Assembly: GCA_902488965.1 (NCBI GenBank)
Contig: CABTYA010000006.1
Coordinates: 1-21,849 of the forward strand
Length of the DNA stretch: 21,849 bases
Direction: 5' to 3'
DNA from: an uncultured Veillonellaceae bacterium
Lineage (GTDB): Bacteria; Bacillota; Negativicutes; Veillonellales; Negativicoccaceae
How positions within the stretch are numbered: the stretch's first letter is position 1; each line of letters starts with the position of its first letter. Position numbers and translations under genes: made by a program. Positions 14,965 through 21,849 of the stretch are shown here, piece by piece. The notes below the pieces were generated by a model that worked only from the letters and a program-made list of their open reading frames with translations, searched no databases and was not told the DNA's origin.

Positions 14965-16387
14965 GCGCACCTTTACGTGGACGGGGCCGCCGTCGTGTCA
15001 TTCGATGGTTGCCCAAATCATGCTGCGCTACGGGTTTCGTCGTGACGACGCGGTGCCGTACGTGCGGATTGCATTGACACAGGAAGAGGACTGGTCGCTG
15101 AGGGTGACGGCGGGCGGTCAAACGGTCGCGGCGCGACACCGTCTGCCGGACCGTGCCCGGGCGGGACGGGCACTGCAGGATGCCATGAGCGCGTTGACGG
15201 GGCAGCCCCTCGGTGCCTGGGGGTACCTGATCGGGATGCGTCCGTCGAAGGTGCTGCACCCTTTCTTTGCGGCGGAGGATTATGACGCCGCGGCGCGGGC
15301 GTTTTTGGAAGAAGCGCGCGTCGCACCGCATGAGCGGGAACTGCTGCTCGAAATCGGCGCGTTGCAACGCGAGTATGTGGCGACCGACCGGCAGGAGGTT
15401 GCGCGGCGGGCGGCCGTCTATATCGGCATCCCGCTGTGCCCGAGCCATTGTTCGTACTGTTCGTTTCCCGCCCGCATCGCCTCACCGACGGAAGACTGGC
15501 AGCGGCTGACGGATGATTTGTGCCGGGATGTCGTGCGGGCCGGCGAATTGATGAAACGGCAGCGGCTGACGGCGGATTCGATTTATTACGGGGGCGGTAC
15601 GCCGACAGTACTGCCGGCCCCGTATTTTGAGCGTCTGTTGCAGACCGTGGCGGATGCATTGCCGCAGGCGGCGGAGTATACGGTCGAGGCGGGACGTCCC
15701 GATACAATCGACGACGACAAGCTGCACGCGATGATTCGCACCGGCGTGACCCGCATCAGTATCAATCCGCAGACGCTGCAGGACCGCCTGTTGGTACGGA
15801 TTCATCGGGCGCACAGCGCCGCCGATGTCGAGCAGATGTATCGGGCGGTGCGGGCCTTGCCGTTTACTTCGGTCAACATGGATTTGATTGCGGGATTGCC
15901 CGGACAGACGGTTGCCGATATGCGGGAAAATATCGCAACGCTGATCGGCTGGCGGCCGGAAAATATCACGGTGCATACGCTGGCCATCAAGCGGCACAGT
16001 CCGCTGGCGGCGGCGGGGGCGGCGCAGTTGCCGTCCGCAGCGGACGTCGCGACGATGCAGCGCGAGTCGGAGACCGCCTTGCGGGCCGCGGGGTATCTGC
16101 CGTATTATATATATCGGCAGAAGTATATGACCGCAGACCTGGCCAATATCGGCTACACCCTGCCGGGGCATGTCTGCCGGTACAATATCCAAATGATGGC
16201 GGAGCGGATGCATATTGTCGGCATCGGCCCCGGGGCGACGAATAAAGTCCTCAGAAATGAGGCGTTTCAGTTTGCGCGTTGTTATTTCCCGTGGGATGCG
16301 GATGTGTATCACGACCGTCAGGAAGACTATATGAATCAACGTGACGATCTGTTTGCAAGCTACATGACCAAAGGAGAGAGAGTATGA
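14957..16387 (+). CDS. hemZ: Coproporphyrinogen III dehydrogenase-like radical SAM protein HemZ
   Basis: This 476-residue radical SAM enzyme of the HemN/HemZ group is presumed to act oxygen-independently on coproporphyrinogen III. The cluster motif is CPSHCSYC (Cys161, Cys165, Cys168), preceded by VYIGIPL. YYGGGTP, TVEAGRPDT, ISINPQT and NMDLIAGLPG are all landmarks matching Bacillus HemZ, including its N-terminal extension before the radical SAM core, which HemW lacks. The GTG at 14957 overlaps the fur stop and fits the usual N-terminus, but its Shine-Dalgarno is weak; an ATG at 14921 is a fallback. The stop shares ATGA with hisS. Whether it is catalytic in haem synthesis or has another role is unsettled even in Bacillus. 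Confidence 0.88.
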   Translation: MTERTFTWTGPPSCHSMVAQIMLRYGFRRDDAVPYVRIALTQEEDWSLRVTAGGQTVAARHRLPDRARAGRALQDAMSALTGQPLGAWGYLIGMRPSKVLHPFFAAEDYDAAARAFLEEARVAPHERELLLEIGALQREYVATDRQEVARRAAVYIGIPLCPSHCSYCSFPARIASPTEDWQRLTDDLCRDVVRAGELMKRQRLTADSIYYGGGTPTVLPAPYFERLLQTVADALPQAAEYTVEAGRPDTIDDDKLHAMIRTGVTRISINPQTLQDRLLVRIHRAHSAADVEQMYRAVRALPFTSVNMDLIAGLPGQTVADMRENIATLIGWRPENITVHTLAIKRHSPLAAAGAAQLPSAADVATMQRESETALRAAGYLPYYIYRQKYMTADLANIGYTLPGHVCRYNIQMMAERMHIVGIGPGATNKVLRNEAFQFARCYFPWDADVYHDRQEDYMNQRDDLFASYMTKGERV

Positions 16388-17652
16388 TTAAAGCGTTGCG
16401 CGGTACGCAGGATATATTACCCGCCGCTGCGGAAAAGTGGCAGTTTATGGAAACGAAGATTCGCCGGTTGTGCCGGCAATACGGATTTGGAGAAATTCGT
16501 ACGCCGCATTTCGAGCAGACGGAGCTGTTTCAGCGGGGCATCGGGGAGACGACGGATGTCGTTTCCAAAGAAATGTATACCTTTGTCGATCGCGGCGACC
16601 GCTCGTTGACCTTGCGGCCGGAAAACACGGCGGCGGCGGTGCGGGCGTACCTGGAGCACAAAGAATACGCCGATCAGGGCGTGACCAAGTGGTACTACAT
16701 GGGCTCGATGTTCCGTTACGACCGCCCGCAAGCGGGCCGGTTCCGCGAGTTTCACCAGTTCGGCATCGAAATCTTGGGGACGCCGCTCCCGCAGGCGGAT
16801 GCGGAATGCATCGCGATGGCGGTACAGTTGTTTACGGAGTTGGGGCTACATGATTTGGAGGTCTATATCAACTCCGTCGGCTGCCCCGTCTGCCGGCCGG
16901 TATATCGGCAGGCCCTGCTCGATTACTTGCAGCAGTATCGGGATCAGTTGTGTGATGACTGCGTTGAGCGGATGGATAAAAATCCGTTGCGCGTCCTTGA
17001 TTGCAAGCAGGAGCATTGCCACGAGGTCGCGCTCGGCGCGCCGCGGCTGACGGAATACCTGTGCGAAGAATGCGCGGGACACTATCAGGCGGTGCAGGAG
17101 TTGCTCACGGCGGCGGGGATTGCCTTTACGGAAGATCCGCGGCTGGTGCGCGGGCTCGATTATTACACCAAGACCGCATTTGAGATTCAGTATGCGCCGC
17201 TCGGTGCGCAGAGTGCCGTTTGCGGCGGCGGCCGCTATGACGGCCTGGTCGAAGAAATCGGCGGCATTTCCGTGCCGGGCATCGGCTTTGCCGTGGGGCT
17301 GGAACGCTTGCTGTTGGCGTTGGAATCGCAGGATCTGCTGCCGGCGTCCGCGGCGGCGGCCGACGTGGCGATCGCGGTACAGACGCCGCAGGCCAATACG
17401 ACGGCATTTGCCCTCGGGCAGAAGTTGCGGCAGGCGGGGTTGTCGGTTGATACAGATCTGTTGCAACGCAGCATGAAGAGCCGATTGAAACAAGCCGCTA
17501 AAAGCGGTGTGAAGTATGTTATAATAATTGGCGAAACGGAATTAGATGAGGGAACGGTCACCTTGCGCGATATGCAGAGCCACGAGCAGGAAACCGTTTC
17601 GCAGACGGCATTGCATGATGTGCTGTCGGCAAAACTCGACAGGAGAGGATGA
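16384..17652 (+). CDS. hisS: Histidyl-tRNA synthetase
   Basis: HisRS (422 residues) is a class II homodimeric synthetase charging tRNA-His. It begins with KALRGTQDILP and has motif 2 at SMFRYDRPQAGRFREFHQFG (residues 108-127), the HisA loop LVRGLDYYTKTAFE (254-267) and GGGRYDGL (281-288, near motif 3), then a C-terminal anticodon-binding domain. A cysteine-rich insertion has CPVC (167-170), CDDC (190-193), Cys207, Cys212 and CEEC (227-230), as in other firmicute HisRS. AAAGGAG (16370-16376) precedes the ATG at 16384, which overlaps hemZ. There is no room for a T-box leader. Four bases separate it from aspS. Confidence 0.97.
   Translation: MIKALRGTQDILPAAAEKWQFMETKIRRLCRQYGFGEIRTPHFEQTELFQRGIGETTDVVSKEMYTFVDRGDRSLTLRPENTAAAVRAYLEHKEYADQGVTKWYYMGSMFRYDRPQAGRFREFHQFGIEILGTPLPQADAECIAMAVQLFTELGLHDLEVYINSVGCPVCRPVYRQALLDYLQQYRDQLCDDCVERMDKNPLRVLDCKQEHCHEVALGAPRLTEYLCEECAGHYQAVQELLTAAGIAFTEDPRLVRGLDYYTKTAFEIQYAPLGAQSAVCGGGRYDGLVEEIGGISVPGIGFAVGLERLLLALESQDLLPASAAAADVAIAVQTPQANTTAFALGQKLRQAGLSVDTDLLQRSMKSRLKQAAKSGVKYVIIIGETELDEGTVTLRDMQSHEQETVSQTALHDVLSAKLDRRG
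17517..17525 (+). promoter_or_regulatory. Possible internal promoter upstream of aspS
   Basis: Inside the 3' end of hisS, TGT (17517-17519) precedes a perfect TATAAT (17520-17525). The 13-mer TATGTTATAATAA here is identical to the ompM -10 region (131-143). A transcript would start near 17532, about 125 nt before aspS. The -35 position is poor, and the same bases encode a hydrophobic HisRS strand, so the match may be incidental. Confidence 0.3.
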
Positions 17653-17656
17653 TCCG

Positions 17657-19450
17657 ATGGAAACGATGGCAGGATTACAACGTACAAAAGGATGCGGTGA
17701 AGTGGCCGCAGTCGACGACGGACAGGAGATTGTGCTGTGCGGTTGGGTCGAACGGCGCCGTGACCACGGCGGGTTGATTTTTATCGATTTACGCGACCGC
17801 TCGGGTGTCGTCCAGTTGGTGGCGTCGCCGGAGTATGACGACACGAGTTTTCATAAAGCGGAAGCTGTCCGTAACGAGTATGTACTCGCCATTCGCGGCA
17901 AGGTTCGCCGGCGCGATGCCGACACGATCAACGACCATATGGCGACCGGTGAATGGGAAGTTGTCGTCGCCGAACTCAGAATACTCAATGCGGCGAAGAC
18001 ACCGCCGTTTTATATCGAAGACAATGTGGATGTTGATGAAAATATCCGCTTAAAGTATCGCTATTTGGATTTGCGTCGGCCGGAGATGCAGCGGAATTTG
18101 CGCCTGCGGCACCAAGTGACCAAAGTCATGCGCGACTTTTTGGATTCGCGCGGATTTTGGGAAATCGAAACTCCGATGCTGACGAAGAGTACGCCGGAAG
18201 GGGCGCGGGACTACCTCGTGCCGAGCCGGGTCAACCCGGGCAAGTTCTATGCGTTGCCGCAGTCTCCGCAGCTGTTCAAGCAGATTTTGATGGTTTCGGG
18301 GATGGAACGTTACTTCCAGATTGCACGTTGCTTCCGTGACGAAGATTTGCGGGCGGACCGCCAGCCGGAATTTACGCAGCTCGATATCGAGATGAGCTTC
18401 ATCGAGCGGGACACGATTTTGGCGATGATGGAAGATATGATGGCGCAGATTTTCAAACAGGTCTTGGGCCGCGATATCGTGACGCCGTTCCCGCGGATTT
18501 CCTATGATGACGCGATGCGGCTGTACGGTTCGGACAAGCCGGATTTGCGCTTTGACATGCCGTTCTTCGAGGCGACGGATATTGTCGCGACGACGGACTT
18601 CAAAGTGTTCCGTGCGGTGGTCGAAGCCGGCGGCGAAGTCAAAGGGATTGTGGTCAAGGGCGATGCGGGAATTCCGCGCCGCGAACTCGACGGGCTGGTC
18701 GATTATGTCGGTCGTTACGGTGCCAAGGGACTCGCGTGGATCATCGTCAATGAAGACGGCAGCATCAAGTCGCAGATTGCCAAATTCCTCGGCGAGGCCA
18801 TGATTCAGGCGATTATCGACCGCAGTGGTGCCCAAAAGGGCGATTTGATCTTGCTGATTGCCGATCAGGCGGCGACGGTAGCGCAGTCGCTCGGCGAGTT
18901 GCGTCTGGAAATGGCACGGCGGATGAATCTGATCGATCCGGACAAGCTGGCGTTTACCTGGGTACTGGATTTCCCGATGTTCGAATACAGTGAAGAAGAA
19001 CAGCGCTATGTGGCCATGCACCATCCCTTCACATCGCCGCGGGAAGAAGATATCGAGCTCTTGGAAAGCGCGCCGGGCGAAGTCAAAGCGAAAGCGTACG
19101 ACATGGTACTGAACGGTATTGAAGTCGGCGGCGGCAGTTTGCGGATTTATCAGGAAGAATTACAGGAACGAGTATTTAAAGCAATCGGCATTACCCAGGA
19201 AGAAGCGCGCGCCAAGTTCGGCTTCCTGTTGGATGCGTTCCAGTTCGGCGCACCGCCGCACGGCGGTATCGCTTTCGGTTTGGACCGACTGGTCATGTTG
19301 ATGGCGGGGCGTTCGTCGATTCGCGACGTGATTGCCTTCCCGAAAACGCAGAGCGCCATCGATCCGATGACGCAGGCGCCGGGCGAAGTCGCACCGAAAC
19401 AGTTGCGTGAATTGTCGATTCGGACGGAAGAAAAACTCGTCAAAAAGTAA
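17657..19450 (+). CDS. aspS: Aspartyl-tRNA synthetase, probably non-discriminating (AspRS / Asp-Asn)
   Basis: This 597-residue bacterial-type class II synthetase has an N-terminal OB anticodon-binding domain (about 20-110), a catalytic core with motif 2 (CFRDEDLRADRQPEFTQLDIE), the bacterial GAD insertion in the middle, and motif 3 (GIAFGLDRLVMLM). In the OB fold the sequence is RRRDHGGL, with His37 where E. coli has Leu. A His here marks non-discriminating AspRS in Pseudomonas, which charges Asp onto both tRNA-Asp and tRNA-Asn for later amidation by GatCAB. The ATG at 17657 has AGGAGAGG eight bases upstream and avoids a longer in-frame reading into hisS. Last protein gene of the recJ operon. 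Enzyme identity is firm; dual specificity is inferred. Confidence 0.96.
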   Translation: METMAGLQRTKGCGEVAAVDDGQEIVLCGWVERRRDHGGLIFIDLRDRSGVVQLVASPEYDDTSFHKAEAVRNEYVLAIRGKVRRRDADTINDHMATGEWEVVVAELRILNAAKTPPFYIEDNVDVDENIRLKYRYLDLRRPEMQRNLRLRHQVTKVMRDFLDSRGFWEIETPMLTKSTPEGARDYLVPSRVNPGKFYALPQSPQLFKQILMVSGMERYFQIARCFRDEDLRADRQPEFTQLDIEMSFIERDTILAMMEDMMAQIFKQVLGRDIVTPFPRISYDDAMRLYGSDKPDLRFDMPFFEATDIVATTDFKVFRAVVEAGGEVKGIVVKGDAGIPRRELDGLVDYVGRYGAKGLAWIIVNEDGSIKSQIAKFLGEAMIQAIIDRSGAQKGDLILLIADQAATVAQSLGELRLEMARRMNLIDPDKLAFTWVLDFPMFEYSEEEQRYVAMHHPFTSPREEDIELLESAPGEVKAKAYDMVLNGIEVGGGSLRIYQEELQERVFKAIGITQEEARAKFGFLLDAFQFGAPPHGGIAFGLDRLVMLMAGRSSIRDVIAFPKTQSAIDPMTQAPGEVAPKQLRELSIRTEEKLVKK

Positions 19451-19467
19451 CAAACGCCGTGCACGGC

Positions 19468-19496
19468 TTGAAAAAACAGCGGTGATTTGGTATGAT
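19468..19496 (+). promoter_or_regulatory. 6S RNA promoter
   Basis: TTGAAA (19468-19473) and TATGAT (19491-19496) are 17 nt apart, with TGG (19488-19490) as an extended -10. The predicted start is near 19503. A perfect 12-bp palindrome, GCCGTGCACGGC (19456-19467), touches the -35 box on its upstream side. Confidence 0.75.
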
Positions 19497-19502
19497 AAAC
19501 AT

Positions 19503-19693
19503 ACAGATAAACCCCTGCTGTGCACGTGCAGCTCAGTTATTTTGAACCAACACCATTACTTAGGGAGTCCGGCTCTGCTCGCAGAGATCACTTTCTTCGG
19601 GCGGGAAGACACCCACCTGCAAACGCAGGCTCAAAATACGGCAAAACGACATGGTGGGGACAATAACCGCTGGCTATCCGGCGGTTATTTTTT
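19503..19693 (+). ncRNA. ssrS: 6S RNA
   Basis: This RNA of about 190 nt would bind the sigma-A RNA polymerase holoenzyme by mimicking an open promoter and so tune transcription in slow growth. The 5' strand carries the firmicute 6S signature TTTTGAACC (19540-19548) followed by ACACCATTAC and AGGGAG (to 19566), the central-bubble strand. The closing stem can form between CCCC/CTGTG (19512-19522) and CATGG/GGGG (19650-19659). A small hairpin CCTGC-AAAC-GCAGG (19616-19629) lies on the 3' bubble strand. Size, own promoter and terminator, and position between aspS and rarA all match Bacillus bsrA. The exact 3' end is uncertain, because processing may remove the terminator hairpin. Confidence 0.88.
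19662..19693 (+). terminator. 6S RNA terminator
   Basis: AATAACCGC (19662-19670) pairs with GCGGTTATT (19681-19689), extended inward by TGG/CCG to a CTAT loop; a T-tract ends at 19693. The rarA Shine-Dalgarno GGAG (19696-19699) begins two bases later, so rarA mRNA must read through this hairpin or start inside the 6S gene. Confidence 0.88.
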
Positions 19694-19704
19694 ATGGAGT
19701 CGAT

Positions 19705-21051
19705 ATGGATAATTTATTTGCACAAGCACCGTCCGCGGATTTTCGGCCGTTGGCCGTGCGGATGCGTCCGCGGACATTGACGGAAATCTACGGGCAGGAG
19801 CAGGTCGTCGGGGTGAAGAGTTTTTTGTCGGCGATGGTGCGGCAAGATACCGTGCCGTCGCTGTTGCTCTACGGTCCGCCCGGCACCGGCAAGACAACGA
19901 TTGCCCATGTGATCGCGCAGATGACGCAAAGTCATTTTGTGACAGTCAACGCGACGACAAGCGGTGTTGCCGAACTGCGCAAGGTCATTCACGAGGCCAA
20001 GGAGCAAGGAATGCTGTACGGCCGGCGGACAATCGTGTTTATCGATGAAATTCATCGGTTCAACAAGGCCCAGCAGGATATCCTGCTTTCGTATGTGGAG
20101 GACGGGACCATCGTACTGATCGGCGCCACGACGGAAAATCCGTTTTTTGAGGTACAACGGGCGCTGCTGTCGCGGATGCGGCTGATTCGTCTGGAAACAC
20201 TTTCCGCGGCGGCTATTGAGCAAATTTTAGCGGCGGCGCTGGCGGATGAGGAGCGGGGACTGGGAAAACTGCATCTGGAGGTTGAAACGGGCACGCTGCA
20301 TCAGATCGCGGTCCGGGCCGACGGGGATGCGCGTTTGGCACTGAATTTTTTGGAGCAGGCGGCCGCCTCACTGACGGAGGGCGACAGGCTGACGATGGCG
20401 GGCGTCGCGGAAATCGGCGTCGAACGGGTGCAGTACGACAAGCAGGGCGACAGTCACTATGACGTGGCGTCCGCATTTATCAAAAGCATGCGCGGCTCGG
20501 ACCCCGATGCGGCGTTGCATTATATGGCGCGGATGATTGCCGGCGGTGAAAAGCCGTCGTTCATTGCGCGACGGATGATGATTTGCGCATCGGAAGACGT
20601 GGGGCTGGCCGATTCGCAGGCGCTGGTCGTCGCGACGGCGGCGGCGCAAGCGGCGGAGATGGTCGGATTCCCCGAGGCGCGAATCATTTTGGCGCATGCG
20701 GTCGTCTATATTGCGCTGGCGCCGAAGAGCAACAGCATCATCGCCGCCATCGACCGAGCGCAGGGGCGTGTGGCCGCGGGCGGCTTCGGCGCGGTCCCGG
20801 CTCATCTGCGCGATGCGCACTATACGGGCGCCGAGCAATTGGGGCACGGGACGGCGTATCGGTATGCGCACAACTATCCCGGCGGTTGGGTCGATCAGCA
20901 ATATCTGCCGGACGAATTGGCGAACGATCGCTACTATCGGCCGCGTCCCTACGGAGAGGAACATGCATTGGCGGTACAATGGAACAAACGGCGGGGGATC
21001 CCGCAAACGGAGGAGAGCCATGGCAAGACGGACAAAACAAACGGAGCATAA
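19705..21051 (+). CDS. rarA: Replication-associated recombination protein A (MgsA/RarA AAA+ ATPase)
   Basis: This 448-residue AAA+ ATPase of the clamp-loader clade acts at stalled replication forks with SSB and RecA. It has Walker A GPPGTGKT (57-64), Walker B IVFIDEIH (110-117) with HRFN following, sensor 1 IGATTENP (139-146), then lid and tetramerisation domains ending in the typical YKYPHNYPGGWV-like segment (here YRYAHNYPGGWV). The N-terminal MDNLF resembles clamp-interaction motifs, a weak inference. The ATG at 19705 uses GGAG five bases upstream; an earlier in-frame start lies within the 6S RNA and is rejected. It overlaps the next gene by 32 bases. The aspS-6S-rarA order is shared with Bacillus. 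Confidence 0.95.
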   Translation: MDNLFAQAPSADFRPLAVRMRPRTLTEIYGQEQVVGVKSFLSAMVRQDTVPSLLLYGPPGTGKTTIAHVIAQMTQSHFVTVNATTSGVAELRKVIHEAKEQGMLYGRRTIVFIDEIHRFNKAQQDILLSYVEDGTIVLIGATTENPFFEVQRALLSRMRLIRLETLSAAAIEQILAAALADEERGLGKLHLEVETGTLHQIAVRADGDARLALNFLEQAAASLTEGDRLTMAGVAEIGVERVQYDKQGDSHYDVASAFIKSMRGSDPDAALHYMARMIAGGEKPSFIARRMMICASEDVGLADSQALVVATAAAQAAEMVGFPEARIILAHAVVYIALAPKSNSIIAAIDRAQGRVAAGGFGAVPAHLRDAHYTGAEQLGHGTAYRYAHNYPGGWVDQQYLPDELANDRYYRPRPYGEEHALAVQWNKRRGIPQTEESHGKTDKTNGA

Positions 21052-21849
21052 CGAAGACACCGAGCGACGCGAGCGTTTACGCTATGAAATCGTCGGGGTG
21101 CTGTTGATCGCGCTGGGATTGTTCAGTCTGGTCAGTCTGGCGGGCTGGGAAGCGGGCTTGCTCGGCGAATGGGTGCAGTATGCGTACGAGTACCTGTTCG
21201 GTCGCGGCGCGTTTTTGCCGGCTTTGCTGCTGATTGCGGTCGGCGGTCGCTACCTGTATCGGCACGAGCGGCTCTCTCTCGGAACACGGGAAGTCGTATG
21301 GCTGGTGTATGGGATATTGGCATTGGTGACGTTTCACTGGTGGAATGTCGGTGCGGGCGATGAATTGCGCACGGATTATTTCCTCCGTTACGGCGGTTTG
21401 ATCGGTGGGGTCGGCCTGTTGTGCCTGCGCACACTGTTCGGTGAAGACGGGGTCAAAATACCGCTGGTCGTCATCGCCGTCGTCAATACGATTATTCTGA
21501 CGCAATGGACGCTGGCGGACGGGGTGCGGTTGGTCAAGAAAAAAACGCAGCCCGCACTGGAAAAGGCCGGGCAGCGGATGCGTGAAGAAATGGAAAAGCG
21601 GAGCGCCGAGCACGATCGACATCCGACGGAACGGACGCCGCATTTTTTCGATGTCGGTAAATCCGCTGCGCCGAAGCAACCGACACCGACAGATACCGCT
21701 GCGCCCGCGGCAGAGAAAAAGCCCGTTTCGACTGCGTCGGTCCGACCGGCTGCCGCCGCGCCCGTGACACCGCGGACGCAACCGATTCCGCCGGACGAGG
21801 ATACCCGGCAGGGCAAGCCGGAGCAGGGCAAAGCGCCCGCGGCGCCGCG
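21020..21849 (+). CDS. ftsK: DNA translocase FtsK/SpoIIIE, N-terminal part (cut by window edge)
   Basis: The reading frame from ATG 21020 (MARRTKQTEHNEDTERRERL) stays open to the window end, giving 276 residues with no stop. Predicted membrane helices lie near residues 23-44, 64-82, 90-109, 122-137 and 142-163, as in the FtsK 4TM region that anchors the protein at the division septum. A charged stretch and then a Pro/Ala/Lys/Gln-rich linker follow (about 165 onward). The motor domain with Walker motifs would lie outside the window, so the assignment rests on the membrane region, the linker and FtsK family architecture. GGAGGAG (21009-21015) precedes the start, which overlaps rarA by 32 bases. 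Confidence 0.82.
   Translation, partial: MARRTKQTEHNEDTERRERLRYEIVGVLLIALGLFSLVSLAGWEAGLLGEWVQYAYEYLFGRGAFLPALLLIAVGGRYLYRHERLSLGTREVVWLVYGILALVTFHWWNVGAGDELRTDYFLRYGGLIGGVGLLCLRTLFGEDGVKIPLVVIAVVNTIILTQWTLADGVRLVKKKTQPALEKAGQRMREEMEKRSAEHDRHPTERTPHFFDVGKSAAPKQPTPTDTAAPAAEKKPVSTASVRPAAAAPVTPRTQPIPPDEDTRQGKPEQGKAPAAP

Noticed and set aside
19407..19712. A 101-codon plus-strand frame running from the aspS end through the 6S region
   Set aside because: It has no ribosome-binding site, overlaps aspS in another frame, and the region shows conserved 6S RNA signatures instead.
1..21849. Search for CRISPR arrays, IS elements, tRNA genes, toxin-antitoxin or defence islands
   Set aside because: No regularly spaced repeats, transposase motifs, tRNA cloverleaf or defence gene combinations were seen; all genes are conserved housekeeping or envelope families in a consistent GC-rich context.

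Overview
The window is a GC-rich chromosomal segment from a diderm firmicute, most likely a member of the Negativicutes (the Selenomonas/Veillonella/Megasphaera side). The best evidence is the first gene, an outer-membrane porin with an N-terminal S-layer-homology (SLH) domain, a coiled coil and a C-terminal beta-barrel ending in Phe. This OmpM architecture is typical of Negativicutes. It sits beside clearly firmicute gene orders: cdaA-cdaR-glmM, recJ-rel-dtd, hemZ-hisS-aspS, and a 6S RNA between aspS and rarA. I see no phage, transposon, CRISPR, rRNA or tRNA gene, and no gene-free stretch longer than 300 bases.

Layout. (1) 1-1626: the end of an upstream transcription unit (terminator only), then ompM with its own promoter, a structured leader of about 120 nt and a terminator identical to the one at position 1. 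(2) 1773-4228, minus strand: class I fructose-bisphosphate aldolase and a HerA-like (DUF853/YjgR) ATPase, each with its own promoter. (3) 4301-4651: a small GIY-YIG domain protein, divergent from the ATPase gene. (4) 4670-7876: cdaA-cdaR-glmM, ended by a strong terminator. It joins c-di-AMP synthesis and its membrane regulator to phosphoglucosamine mutase, a peptidoglycan precursor enzyme. (5) 8041-19450: a long, tightly packed apparent operon, recJ-rel-dtd-MBL hydrolase-AI-2E permease-fur-hemZ-hisS-aspS. Gaps are at most about 13 nt and most junctions overlap. It combines DNA repair, the stringent response, D-aminoacyl-tRNA proofreading, iron regulation, haem synthesis and two aminoacyl-tRNA synthetases. 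(6) 19468-21849: 6S RNA with promoter and terminator, then rarA and the 5' part of an ftsK/spoIIIE-type translocase gene that runs off the window.

Three global growth-rate regulators lie close together here: c-di-AMP (cdaA/cdaR), (p)ppGpp (rel) and 6S RNA. Fur is inside the same long operon. The content is otherwise housekeeping. I did not find a convincing undescribed multi-gene system. The best second-look items are the duplicated ompM terminator, the 6S terminator abutting the rarA ribosome-binding site, the frequent TGn extended -10 promoters, the likely non-discriminating AspRS, and an AT-hook-like motif in the HerA-like ATPase.
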